In this document: positions 1 to 5,907 of the stretch, piece by piece | How positions within the stretch are numbered: the first letter of the stretch is position 1 | How the letters are laid out: the number at the start of each line of letters is the position of its first letter | Assembly: GCA_017519965.1 (NCBI GenBank) | Contig: JAFWRK010000011.1 | Span: 1-7,912, forward strand | DNA: 7,912 bases | Source of the DNA: Bacilli bacterium | GTDB lineage: Bacteria; Bacillota_I; Bacilli_A; RF39; UBA660 | Direction of reading: 5' to 3' | Program-made: the position numbers and the translations under genes | Notes under the pieces: generated by a model | Told to the model about the DNA's origin: nothing | The model's database searches: none | The model's input: the letters and a program-made list of their open reading frames with translations, nothing else

Positions 1-762
1 ACTAAGTAATAAATAATAATTAGAAATATTCTTTCTATCAATTATAATTATATAGATAAAATATAATAAACATATTAATGCAATACCCAATAATAAATAA
101 TTAATATGATTATTATTAGATGCAAAATCAAATAGACCTAAAATACAAAGATTAACAAAATTATTTAAAGATTTAGTAATAATTAAATAAATAAAAAATA
201 TAAATATAGGTATTAACATAGTAATAAATCTAGTTAATAGTTTTCTATAATCTTTATAATAAAATATAATACTCGGTATTATAAAAAATATACCTATAGT
301 ATGTTTAGTAATAATAGCTAATCCTATTAATAAGCCAATTAAATAATCCTTATTATATTCTTCTAAATATATAATTAAAAATAATAATAAATATAATAAA
401 AAGTTATATCCCGGAAATAAAAATGATACTAATCCAATTGGATAATTAAATAGTATTAACAAAAACAATAGATAAATCTTATTATTAAGTTTTTTCTCCA
501 TTAAATTAAATAACATAGTTAGAAATAACGACTGTAATAAAAAAATAGATATAATAGATTTATTAACTAATAAAACAATTGAATAAATAAAAGGAGAAAA
601 CAAAGGTATTATAAGATTAAAATCTTTATAAGGTATTTCTCCTATACTTAAAGCATAACTAAATCCATAGTTAACTATAGTATCACCAAAGTACATATTA
701 TATGGAATAAGTAATACATAAAAAAATACTATAAAAATAATTACATATTTTAAATATTTCAT
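1..762 (-). CDS. Partial polytopic membrane protein, probable GT-C-fold glycosyltransferase
   Basis: An open frame of 254 codons runs from an ATG at 762-760 to the left edge without a stop, so the C-terminus is missing. The ATG follows a good ribosome site (GAAGGTGAT). The protein is almost all hydrophobic, with about seven visible membrane segments (roughly residues 4-20, 60-90, 96-133, 141-173, 180-201 and 221-241). After the first helix comes an acidic residue (D27) and then a stretch ending GEIPYKDF (41-48) and a Pro-rich turn. This resembles the first extracellular loop of ArnT/PMT-type lipid-phosphosugar glycosyltransferases (D/E...G..PYRDF...P). LAIITKHTIG at 148-157 resembles the 'TKQ.IG' segment often seen in such proteins. 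If correct, it would move a sugar from a lipid carrier to an acceptor outside the membrane. The acceptor cannot be told. It lies 53 bases downstream of divIB, after a likely terminator, so it is probably transcribed separately. The frame is secure; the family is a motif-level inference. Confidence 0.75.
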   Translation of the reverse strand, partial: MKYLKYVIIFIVFFYVLLIPYNMYFGDTIVNYGFSYALSIGEIPYKDFNLIIPLFSPFIYSIVLLVNKSIISIFLLQSLFLTMLFNLMEKKLNNKIYLLFLLILFNYPIGLVSFLFPGYNFLLYLLLFLIIYLEEYNKDYLIGLLIGLAIITKHTIGIFFIIPSIIFYYKDYRKLLTRFITMLIPIFIFFIYLIITKSLNNFVNLCILGLFDFASNNNHINYLLLGIALICLLYFIYIIIIDRKNISNYYLLLS

Positions 763-782
763 ATAATCACCTTCTACTTAAT

Positions 783-791
783 AATATACCA
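783..791 (-). promoter_or_regulatory. Possible extended -10 promoter for the GT-C-like gene
   Basis: On the minus strand TGG-TATATT (791 to 783) has the form of an extended -10 box, directly after the divIB terminator T-tract. No convincing -35 is seen. It would start transcription near 776, about 14 bases before the ATG at 762. In such AT-rich DNA this is weak evidence; read-through from divIB is the alternative. Confidence 0.3.
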
Positions 792-792
792 T

Positions 793-817
793 AAAAAAAG
801 AAGATATAATATCTTCT
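793..817 (-). terminator. Intrinsic terminator of the murG-murB-divIB operon
   Basis: On the minus strand AGAAGAT (817-811) pairs with ATCTTCT (805-799) across a five-base loop, and a run of T follows (799-793). Further A-T pairs could close most of the loop. The stem begins inside the divIB stop codon (TAG, 818-816), so coding end and terminator overlap. Only two G-C pairs per stem make it a modest hairpin, but the T-tract and the position support it. Confidence 0.65.
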
Positions 818-1505
818 ATTCTTTTATTTGAAAGTGATTTCCATTATCTAAATATAAAACACCTTTTCTATTTTCTAATTGTTCTAAAACAGTATTATAA
901 TAATTAATCATCTTAAACTTAGTCAATGTTAAATATACCATATTACCATCATCCATATATAATAAGAATCTTTCAGTATCAATATCATTAGGATCATAGA
1001 CAATATCACTAATTTTACTTAAAGTATCATCATTAATCTTATCCATACCATTAATAAAACTTCTATACTTATCATTAGGTATATAATTAAGGACTCTAGG
1101 AACTCTAAATATAACAAAATTACTATTATCTAAAATACTACTTCTATCTGAAAATACTATTTTATTATCTTGATTTCTACAAAATAAAGGCTTTTTCTCT
1201 TTAATAGTAATTTCTAATGTATGAAAAAATAATCTTTTTACTTTAACATCTTCAATATAATCAGACTTACTAATATTTTTCTCTATTCTTCTAATACTAT
1301 ATTTATAATACTCAGGATAATTCTTAATTTTAGCTAAATCAATAATATAATCATCATTTAAATATTTGTTATTCTTAATAATAATATTTTTAATAGGAAT
1401 TTGTAAATAAAAATAGACACTCAAAACAATACCTGCCGTAACTACAAGTATTATTAATAAATTAAATATTTTTAATTTTCTTTTTTTCACTAGTGTCTTA
1501 CCCAT
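816..1505 (-). CDS. divIB: Cell division protein DivIB/FtsQ
   Basis: A bitopic division protein that with FtsL and DivIC forms the extracytoplasmic complex linking the early divisome to septal wall synthesis (family knowledge). The 229 residues show a short basic cytoplasmic tail (KKRKLK, 7-12), one membrane helix (about 13-35), and an FtsQ-type POTRA domain starting at IPIKNIIIKNNKYL, continuing to about IKEKKPLF. A C-terminal beta domain ends close to the stop. Sequence conservation is low, as usual for this family, so the call rests on architecture plus its place after murG-murB, the Bacillus order. I chose the ATG at 1505 because GGGAG at 1515-1511 sits five bases before it. A TTG at 1517 would add four residues, but it directly abuts that site and has no site of its own. 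The start is two bases after the murB stop, suggesting translational coupling. Confidence 0.88.
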   Translation of the reverse strand: MGKTLVKKRKLKIFNLLIILVVTAGIVLSVYFYLQIPIKNIIIKNNKYLNDDYIIDLAKIKNYPEYYKYSIRRIEKNISKSDYIEDVKVKRLFFHTLEITIKEKKPLFCRNQDNKIVFSDRSSILDNSNFVIFRVPRVLNYIPNDKYRSFINGMDKINDDTLSKISDIVYDPNDIDTERFLLYMDDGNMVYLTLTKFKMINYYNTVLEQLENRKGVLYLDNGNHFQIKE

Positions 1506-1507
1506 TT

Positions 1508-2416
1508 TTACTCCCAATTTACAAATTCTTGTTCTACTTTCATATCCACATTATATTTTTCTTTAACTTTATCATGTGCATAATCTATTAAATATTTAAT
1601 ATCTTCACTTGAAGCATGTTTATAGTTAACAACAAAGTTTGCATGTTTATCACTAATCATTGCTCCACCTTTTTTCATTCCTTTTAATCCTAATTCTTCA
1701 ATTAATTGGCCAGCAAACATACCATCAGGATTTCTAAATACACTTCCAGCAGAAGGATACTCTAAAGGTTGAGATTCTACTCTTCTTTGTTTTCTTTCCT
1801 TAATAACTTCTTCTATAGCTTCTTTCTTTCCTTTATGAAGTTTTAAAGTAGCTTCTAAACATATATAATCTTGATGTGTTTGAAAGAAAGATGACCTATA
1901 ATGAAAATTCAATTCTCTATTCTCTAAAGTTATAATTTTAAATTCTGGAGTTAATACTTTAACGCTCTCAACAATATAACCCATATCACTCTTATAAGCT
2001 CCAGCATTCATATAAATTGCGCCACCTATACAACCTGGAATACCAGCTGCAAATTCAAGACCTGCTAACCCTCTCTTACAAGCTAACATAGCTAGTTTTA
2101 TTAAAGAATAACCAGCTCCAACTCTAATTTTATTATTTCTCATAAATTTAATATTATCAAATTCATCTAGTTTAATAATTACCCCATTATAATTTTTACT
2201 ACTAAATAACACATTAGAACCATTACCTAATACTTTATAATTAACTTTTTCTTCTTTTATTACTTTTAATAATCTAATTAAAGAAGATATATCTTTAGGA
2301 CGTACTACTATACTAGCATTACCACCAACTTTATATGAAGTATATTTCTTTAAAGAAACATTTTCTTCATATTTACCTAAATTCTCACTATCTATAATTT
2401 CAAGAACTCTTCTCAT
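1508..2416 (-). CDS. murB: UDP-N-acetylenolpyruvoylglucosamine reductase MurB
   Basis: A cytoplasmic flavoenzyme that reduces UDP-GlcNAc-enolpyruvate to UDP-MurNAc with NADPH, the second committed step of peptidoglycan synthesis. The 302 residues contain the FAD-binding PCMH fold: TSYKVGGNA near 26-33, LGNGSNVLF at 63-71, and the Gly-rich LEFAAGIPGCIGGA from about 120 followed by MNAGAY. The substrate domain has YRSSFF at 173-178, SAGSVFRNP at 222-230 with the likely catalytic Ser225, AGQLIEELGLKG, and a C-terminal VEQEF carrying the expected acidic residue. The size and motif spacing fit the shorter type II enzymes of Gram-positives. The ATG at 2416 is preferred: AGGTGAT (2427-2421) lies just before it. 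The upstream GTG at 2425 is part of that same ribosome site and would add only three residues. It starts one base after the murG stop and ends two bases before divIB. Confidence 0.96.
   Translation of the reverse strand: MRRVLEIIDSENLGKYEENVSLKKYTSYKVGGNASIVVRPKDISSLIRLLKVIKEEKVNYKVLGNGSNVLFSSKNYNGVIIKLDEFDNIKFMRNNKIRVGAGYSLIKLAMLACKRGLAGLEFAAGIPGCIGGAIYMNAGAYKSDMGYIVESVKVLTPEFKIITLENRELNFHYRSSFFQTHQDYICLEATLKLHKGKKEAIEEVIKERKQRRVESQPLEYPSAGSVFRNPDGMFAGQLIEELGLKGMKKGGAMISDKHANFVVNYKHASSEDIKYLIDYAHDKVKEKYNVDMKVEQEFVNWE
1511..1515 (-). promoter_or_regulatory. divIB ribosome binding site inside the murB end
   Basis: GGGAG on the minus strand spans the last murB codons (Trp-Glu) and stands five bases before the ATG at 1505. 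It decides against the upstream TTG at 1517 as the divIB start. Confidence 0.75.
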
Positions 2417-2417
2417 T

Positions 2418-3497
2418 CTAATCACCTATTAGTTTTCTAATTTCTTCATAAATCTTAGTTGCTGAGTCACTAACACCTAATTTTTTACTACTTTCTTTCA
2501 TTTTACTATAAACATCTAAATTATCAAATAATTTATCTATCTCAATAATTATTTTTTTACGAGAAAAATCTTCTTCAGTTACTATTGTACAAGCACCAAC
2601 ATCTTCTAATTCTTTAGCATTTAAATATTGATGATTTCCAGTAACATAAGGACTAGGTACTAATATAGCAGGTAAACCAATAGAAGTTATTTCTGCAATA
2701 GTAGAAGCACCAGCTCTAGAAATAATTAAATCACAATCTTTTAATAAATTAATTAAGTTCTCCATAAAAGGCATAATCTTAACATTATCTGGTAATTTAA
2801 TATCATTATAACCATCAAAATAAGATTTACCAGTAATAATTAATACTTGATAAGACTTATCTTGGAATCCAGGAATTAAATCTTTAATTTTTTCATTCAT
2901 AGTAGTAGATCCCAATGATCCCATTACAATAACTACTAATTTTCTTCCTTCTTCAAATCCTAAATTAGTTTTAGGTAATACTTCTACACTCATAATCTCT
3001 TCACTTCTAGGATTACCAGTATATATTACTTTTTCTTTTTTAAAATATTTCTCACTATTTGGTAAAGAAATGAAAATCTTATCAGCAAAATTACCTAAAA
3101 ACTTATTAGATACTCCTGGAATAGAATTTTGTTCATGAATAACTACCTTATATTTTAATTTATGAGCAGCATATAATACAGGAGCAGTAATATAACCACC
3201 AACTCCAATAACTATATCTGGATTAAATTTTTTTAATTCTTCACTTGCTTTATTAACCGCTTTAAAAAACTTAGTAATTACAGAAATATTAGAAAAAATC
3301 TTTTTTCTATTTAAACCACTCATCTCAATACCAACATATGGAATACCTAACGCAGGTATTATATCTTTTTCCATTCTATCAGTAGTTCCAAAATATAATA
3401 TCTCACTATCAGTCTCTTTTTCTTTAATCTTATTAATTATTGCTATAGCAGGATATATATGACCTCCGGTACCTCCAGCAACAACACAAGCTCTCAT
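2418..3497 (-). CDS. murG: Lipid II synthase MurG (UDP-GlcNAc transferase)
   Basis: A membrane-associated GT-B enzyme that adds GlcNAc from UDP-GlcNAc to lipid I, making lipid II on the cytoplasmic face. The 359 residues are full family length. The N-domain has the GGTGGH loop (8-13), GVGGY (98-102) and HEQNSIPG (121-128). TGNPRSE (160-166) leads to the C-domain, which has a Gly-Ser loop MGSLGS (192-197), FMENLINLLKDCDL, RAGASTIAE near 261-269 for UDP-GlcNAc, and NHQYLNA (288-294). The Gly-Ser loop departs from the common GGSxGA but keeps its Gly-Ser core. I chose the ATG at 3497, preceded by GAGGTGA; the GTG at 3506 belongs to that ribosome site. It is the first gene of an operon with murB and divIB. 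The tmcAL promoter points away on the other strand. Confidence 0.97.
   Translation of the reverse strand: MRACVVAGGTGGHIYPAIAIINKIKEKETDSEILYFGTTDRMEKDIIPALGIPYVGIEMSGLNRKKIFSNISVITKFFKAVNKASEELKKFNPDIVIGVGGYITAPVLYAAHKLKYKVVIHEQNSIPGVSNKFLGNFADKIFISLPNSEKYFKKEKVIYTGNPRSEEIMSVEVLPKTNLGFEEGRKLVVIVMGSLGSTTMNEKIKDLIPGFQDKSYQVLIITGKSYFDGYNDIKLPDNVKIMPFMENLINLLKDCDLIISRAGASTIAEITSIGLPAILVPSPYVTGNHQYLNAKELEDVGACTIVTEEDFSRKKIIIEIDKLFDNLDVYSKMKESSKKLGVSDSATKIYEEIRKLIGD
2421..2427 (-). promoter_or_regulatory. murB ribosome binding site inside the murG end
   Basis: AGGTGAT on the minus strand covers the last two murG codons (Gly-Asp) and leaves six bases between AGGTG and the ATG at 2416. It contains the GTG that could be mistaken for a murB start. 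Confidence 0.8.
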
Positions 3498-3502
3498 AAT
3501 AG

Positions 3503-3509
3503 TCACCTC
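3503..3509 (-). promoter_or_regulatory. murG ribosome binding site
   Basis: GAGGTGA on the minus strand, close to the full anti-Shine-Dalgarno match, places the ATG at 3497 at proper spacing and shows that the in-frame GTG at 3506-3504 is not the start. Confidence 0.8.
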
Positions 3510-3518
3510 AGTTATTTA

Positions 3519-3527
3519 ATTATATCA
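3519..3527 (-). promoter_or_regulatory. Extended -10 promoter of the murG-murB-divIB operon
   Basis: Minus-strand TGA-TATAAT (3527 to 3519) is a consensus -10 box with the TG extension. The -35 position (about 3547-3541) is poor. Transcription would begin near 3512, giving a leader of about 15 bases that is nearly all ribosome site. Confidence 0.6.
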
Positions 3528-3609
3528 TACTTTTTATAATTAAAGATTATCATTATAAATATTATCTTCATTTTACAACTATTATATTTTATGTAATTCA
3601 TCAAAATAA

Positions 3610-3638
3610 TTGTTAATAAGATAAAGTTATGTTAAAAT
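3610..3638 (+). promoter_or_regulatory. Promoter of the tmcAL-gmk operon
   Basis: TTGTTA (3610-3615), a 17-base spacer and TAAAAT (3633-3638), with a TG extension at 3630-3631, form a good sigma-A type promoter. The expected start near 3645 leaves a leader of about 19 bases before the ATG at 3664. AAAGGGG (3651-3657) serves as ribosome site. Confidence 0.7.
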
Positions 3639-3663
3639 ACAAATCAAAAGAAAGGGGATTATT

Positions 3664-4809
3664 ATGAAAGCTATAGGTATAATTGCTGAATATAACCCAT
3701 TCCATAATGGCCATTTATATCAAATAGAAAGAATAAAAGAAAAATATAAAGATTATGCAATAGTAGTAGTAATGACAGGAAATTATACTCAAAGAGGAGA
3801 ACCAGCTATTATAGATAAATTTAAAAGAAGTGAGTTAGCAATTAAAGGAGGAGTAGACTTAGTAATAGAACTACCATTCCCATTCTCTACTCAATCAGCT
3901 GATTTCTTTGCTTATGGAGCTGTAACACTACTAGAAAAACTAAAAGTAGAAAAACTAATATTCGGTTCAGAAAACAATAACATAGAAGTATTAGAAAAAA
4001 TAGTAAATGCTCAATTAAATAATGAAACATTTGATACTCTAGTACACTATTATTCTAAATTAGGTAATAATTATCCTACTTCCCTATCACTAGCTCTAAA
4101 AGATATAACAGGAGAAGTAATAGATACTCCTAATGATCTATTAGGTATAAGCTATATAAAAGTAATAAAAGAAAATAATTATAAAATAAAATATGAATCA
4201 ATAAAAAGAACAAATAATTATCATAGTAAAGAATTAGATAAAGAAATATCTTCAGCTACATCTATTAGAAATAATCTAAAAGAAAAAAAAGATATATCAA
4301 ATAGTATTCCAAAATATGAATTAAACTATCTAAATGAATTACATTTTATAGAAGATTATTATCCATATTTAAAATATAAAATATTAACTGATAATAATCT
4401 AAATAATTATCAAACAGTAACAGAAGGTATAGATAATCTTATTAAAGATAAAGTAAAAGAAGCAAATACTTATGAAGAATTAGTTAATAAACTATCAAGT
4501 AAGAGATATACAATTAATAAAATACAAAGAATGCTATTACACATTTTAGTAGGATTCACAAAAGAAGACGCTTCTCTTATGAACAAAATAACATATATAA
4601 GACTATTAAATTTTTCTAAAAATGGTAGACTATATCTAAATAGTATAAAAAAAGAAATAGATATACCTATTATAAGTAAAATAAATAGAAATAAAGATAA
4701 AATGTTAGAATTTGAATTAAATACAACTAATATCTATGCATTAACATCAAGTAATTATTTAAAAACAATTGAAGAAGAATATAAAAATCATCTTAACAAA
4801 GGAGAATAA
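3664..4809 (+). CDS. tmcAL: tRNA(Met) cytidine acetate ligase TmcAL (YlbM family)
   Basis: In Bacillus subtilis this cytoplasmic enzyme uses acetate and ATP to make N4-acetylcytidine at wobble position 34 of elongator tRNA-Met, which prevents misreading of Ile codons. The 381 residues match the family from end to end. The nucleotidyltransferase-like part has AEYNPFHNGHLY (8-19) with the HNGH ATP motif (14-17), GNYTQRGEPAI (39-49), ELPFPFSTQSADFFA (69-83) and FGSE (100-103). Further on are NDLLGISYIK (157-166) and SSATSIR (196-202). The C-terminal helical part has KRYTINKIQRMLLHIL and YIRLLNFSKNGRLYL. It is slightly shorter than the roughly 415-residue B. subtilis protein, mainly at the C-terminal tail. 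The ATG has a clear AAAGGGG site and promoter. It is the first gene of an operon with gmk, whose ribosome site lies inside its last codons. Confidence 0.95.
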   Translation: MKAIGIIAEYNPFHNGHLYQIERIKEKYKDYAIVVVMTGNYTQRGEPAIIDKFKRSELAIKGGVDLVIELPFPFSTQSADFFAYGAVTLLEKLKVEKLIFGSENNNIEVLEKIVNAQLNNETFDTLVHYYSKLGNNYPTSLSLALKDITGEVIDTPNDLLGISYIKVIKENNYKIKYESIKRTNNYHSKELDKEISSATSIRNNLKEKKDISNSIPKYELNYLNELHFIEDYYPYLKYKILTDNNLNNYQTVTEGIDNLIKDKVKEANTYEELVNKLSSKRYTINKIQRMLLHILVGFTKEDASLMNKITYIRLLNFSKNGRLYLNSIKKEIDIPIISKINRNKDKMLEFELNTTNIYALTSSNYLKTIEEEYKNHLNKGE

Positions 4810-4811
4810 TT

Positions 4812-5513
4812 ATGATTAAGCAAAAGAAAACAGGACAATTAATTGTTATAAGTGGACCATCAGGAGCTGGTAAAGACTCTGTAGTAAAAGAACTAATGGA
4901 AAAAGATTCAACAACAAGATGGGTATCAGTATCAGCAACATCAAGAGCTCCTAGAGAAGGAGAGCAAGAAGGAGTAGATTATTATTATCTATCAAAAGAT
5001 GAATTTGAAAACAAAATAAATGAAGGATTCTTTATAGAATACACTAATTATGCTGGTAATTACTATGGTACCCCTAAAAAATATATAAAAGAAAAATTAG
5101 ATTCAGGAATAGATGTCATATTGATAATAGAAATAGAAGGAGCTTCTAATATTAAAAAATTAGTACCAGAAGCATTAATGATATTTATAATGCCACCATC
5201 TCTAAAAGAATTAGTTAAAAGACTTAAAAAGAGAGGTACCGAAACAAACGAAAAAATAATTAGAAGATTCCACACTGCATATAAAGAAATAAATGAAGTA
5301 ACAAAATATAACTATGTAGTTGTAAATGATAATTTAGAAGAAGCATCAAACAAAGTTGAATCAATAATTACTGCTGAAAAATGTAGAGTTGATCGTATAG
5401 AAGAAGTATACCTAGATACTAAAGAAGAAGAAATCCACGAATTATTGATGGAAGATGAATTTGAGAATAAACCAATATCAAGTAAATTAAAAACAAAACA
5501 TATTAAACAATAA
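4812..5513 (+). CDS. gmk: Guanylate kinase
   Basis: A cytoplasmic enzyme that phosphorylates GMP to GDP with ATP, essential for guanine nucleotide supply. The 233 residues show the P-loop GPSGAGKDS (15-23), the GMP-binding SRAPREGE (44-51) and GVDYYYLS, the strand and loop FIEYTNYAGNYYGTP (74-88), and the lid RGTETNEKIIRRF (141-153). Two departures from the family: the strand usually reading D/E-I-D/E-x-Q-G reads I-I-E-I-E-G (105-110), so the first acid is Ile and Gln is Glu. The protein also carries a charged tail of about 30 residues (203-233) beyond the usual end near 200. AAAGGAG (4798-4804), inside the tmcAL end, fixes the ATG two bases after the tmcAL stop, so the two are likely coupled. 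The stop codon lies in a terminator hairpin. Confidence 0.95.
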   Translation: MIKQKKTGQLIVISGPSGAGKDSVVKELMEKDSTTRWVSVSATSRAPREGEQEGVDYYYLSKDEFENKINEGFFIEYTNYAGNYYGTPKKYIKEKLDSGIDVILIIEIEGASNIKKLVPEALMIFIMPPSLKELVKRLKKRGTETNEKIIRRFHTAYKEINEVTKYNYVVVNDNLEEASNKVESIITAEKCRVDRIEEVYLDTKEEEIHELLMEDEFENKPISSKLKTKHIKQ

Positions 5514-5524
5514 TATGTTTTTTT
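5495..5524 (+). terminator. Intrinsic terminator of tmcAL-gmk
   Basis: AACATATTA (5497-5505) pairs perfectly with TAATATGTT (5511-5519) over the loop AACAA. Two more A-T pairs are possible, and T runs on to 5524. The gmk stop codon (5511-5513) is in the right arm. There is only one G-C pair, so strength is uncertain, but the perfect nine-base arms plus T-tract at a gene end are telling. Confidence 0.6.
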
Positions 5525-5525
5525 A

Positions 5526-5534
5526 TGTTAAAAT
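5526..5534 (+). promoter_or_regulatory. Possible extended -10 promoter for the small membrane protein gene
   Basis: TGT-TAAAAT (5526-5534) repeats exactly the extended -10 of the tmcAL promoter, directly after the gmk terminator. The best -35 (TAAACA, 5504-5509) is 19 bases upstream and lies in the hairpin. Transcription would start near 5541, at the edge of the ribosome site. Confidence 0.4.
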
Positions 5535-5540
5535 TATAAT

Positions 5541-5550
5541 AGGAAGTGAT
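5541..5550 (+). promoter_or_regulatory. Ribosome binding site that sets the start at 5554
   Basis: AGGAAGTGAT differs by one base from the ideal AGGAGGTGAT and is just ahead of the ATG at 5554. The earlier in-frame ATG at 5515 lies in the terminator hairpin and has no such site. Confidence 0.8.
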
Positions 5551-5553
5551 AAT

Positions 5554-5883
5554 ATGAAAGAAATGATTAATTCTTTAATTGATGAATTAAAAAAAGAAAT
5601 TGAAAAAGATAAAATAAATAATAAAGATGACTTACTAAAAAGAGCTTTAACAGAAATAAAATTCTTTCAACACGAAAGATTAATACATTTAATAGTAACA
5701 TTCTTTGTAGGCATATCAGCTATAGTATCATTAGGATTCTCAGTAGCTACTGAAAATATAGGGTTACTATTACTATTTATAGTATTATTTATTCTATTTG
5801 TTCCATATATTTTCTATTACTATTATTTAGAAAATAATATTCAATTACTTTATAAATTGTATTTAGAAGTAAAAGAAAAATAA
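5554..5883 (+). CDS. Small two-helix membrane protein of unknown function
   Basis: I do not recognise this 109-residue protein. The N-terminal 40 residues are strongly charged and helical in pattern (SLIDELKKEIEKDK, then DDLLKRALTEIKFFQHER), possibly amphipathic or coiled. Two hydrophobic segments follow (about 43-64 and 69-91), separated by the short turn ATEN (65-68). A Tyr-rich boundary and a charged tail ending EVKEK close it. Both ends would therefore lie on the same side of the membrane, probably cytoplasmic. There is no signal peptide. The ATG at 5554 is chosen for its near-ideal ribosome site; the upstream ATG at 5515 lies in the gmk terminator. It is likely transcribed alone, between the gmk terminator and the terminator shared with pyk, so the neighbours say little about its role. 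The ribosome site, fitted terminator and coherent two-helix layout argue that it is a real gene. Confidence 0.8.
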   Translation: MKEMINSLIDELKKEIEKDKINNKDDLLKRALTEIKFFQHERLIHLIVTFFVGISAIVSLGFSVATENIGLLLLFIVLFILFVPYIFYYYYLENNIQLLYKLYLEVKEK

Positions 5884-5907
5884 AAAAGCAGTTTAACTGC
5901 TTTTTTT
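5882..5907. terminator. Bidirectional terminator between the small membrane gene and pyk
   Basis: GCAGT (5888-5892) pairs with ACTGC (5896-5900) over TTA. Flanking A6 and T7 runs extend the stem and supply T-tracts in both directions. The stop codons of both convergent genes (TAA at 5881-5883 and TAA at 5908-5906 on the minus strand) lie within or beside it. This is the strongest hairpin in the window. Confidence 0.88.

Noticed and set aside
5063..5275. A 70-codon minus-strand open frame
   Set aside because: It lies entirely inside gmk on the opposite strand, has no ribosome site worth noting, and its hydrophobic composition follows from the antisense of AT-rich codons.
5418..5513. Fusion of the RNA polymerase omega subunit (RpoZ), the usual gmk neighbour, to the gmk tail
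   Set aside because: The tail is too short and shows no resemblance to the omega N-terminal motifs.
5515..5553. Longer N-terminus for the small membrane protein from the ATG at 5515
   Set aside because: That ATG lies in the gmk terminator hairpin without a ribosome site, while AGGAAGTGAT stands right before the ATG at 5554.
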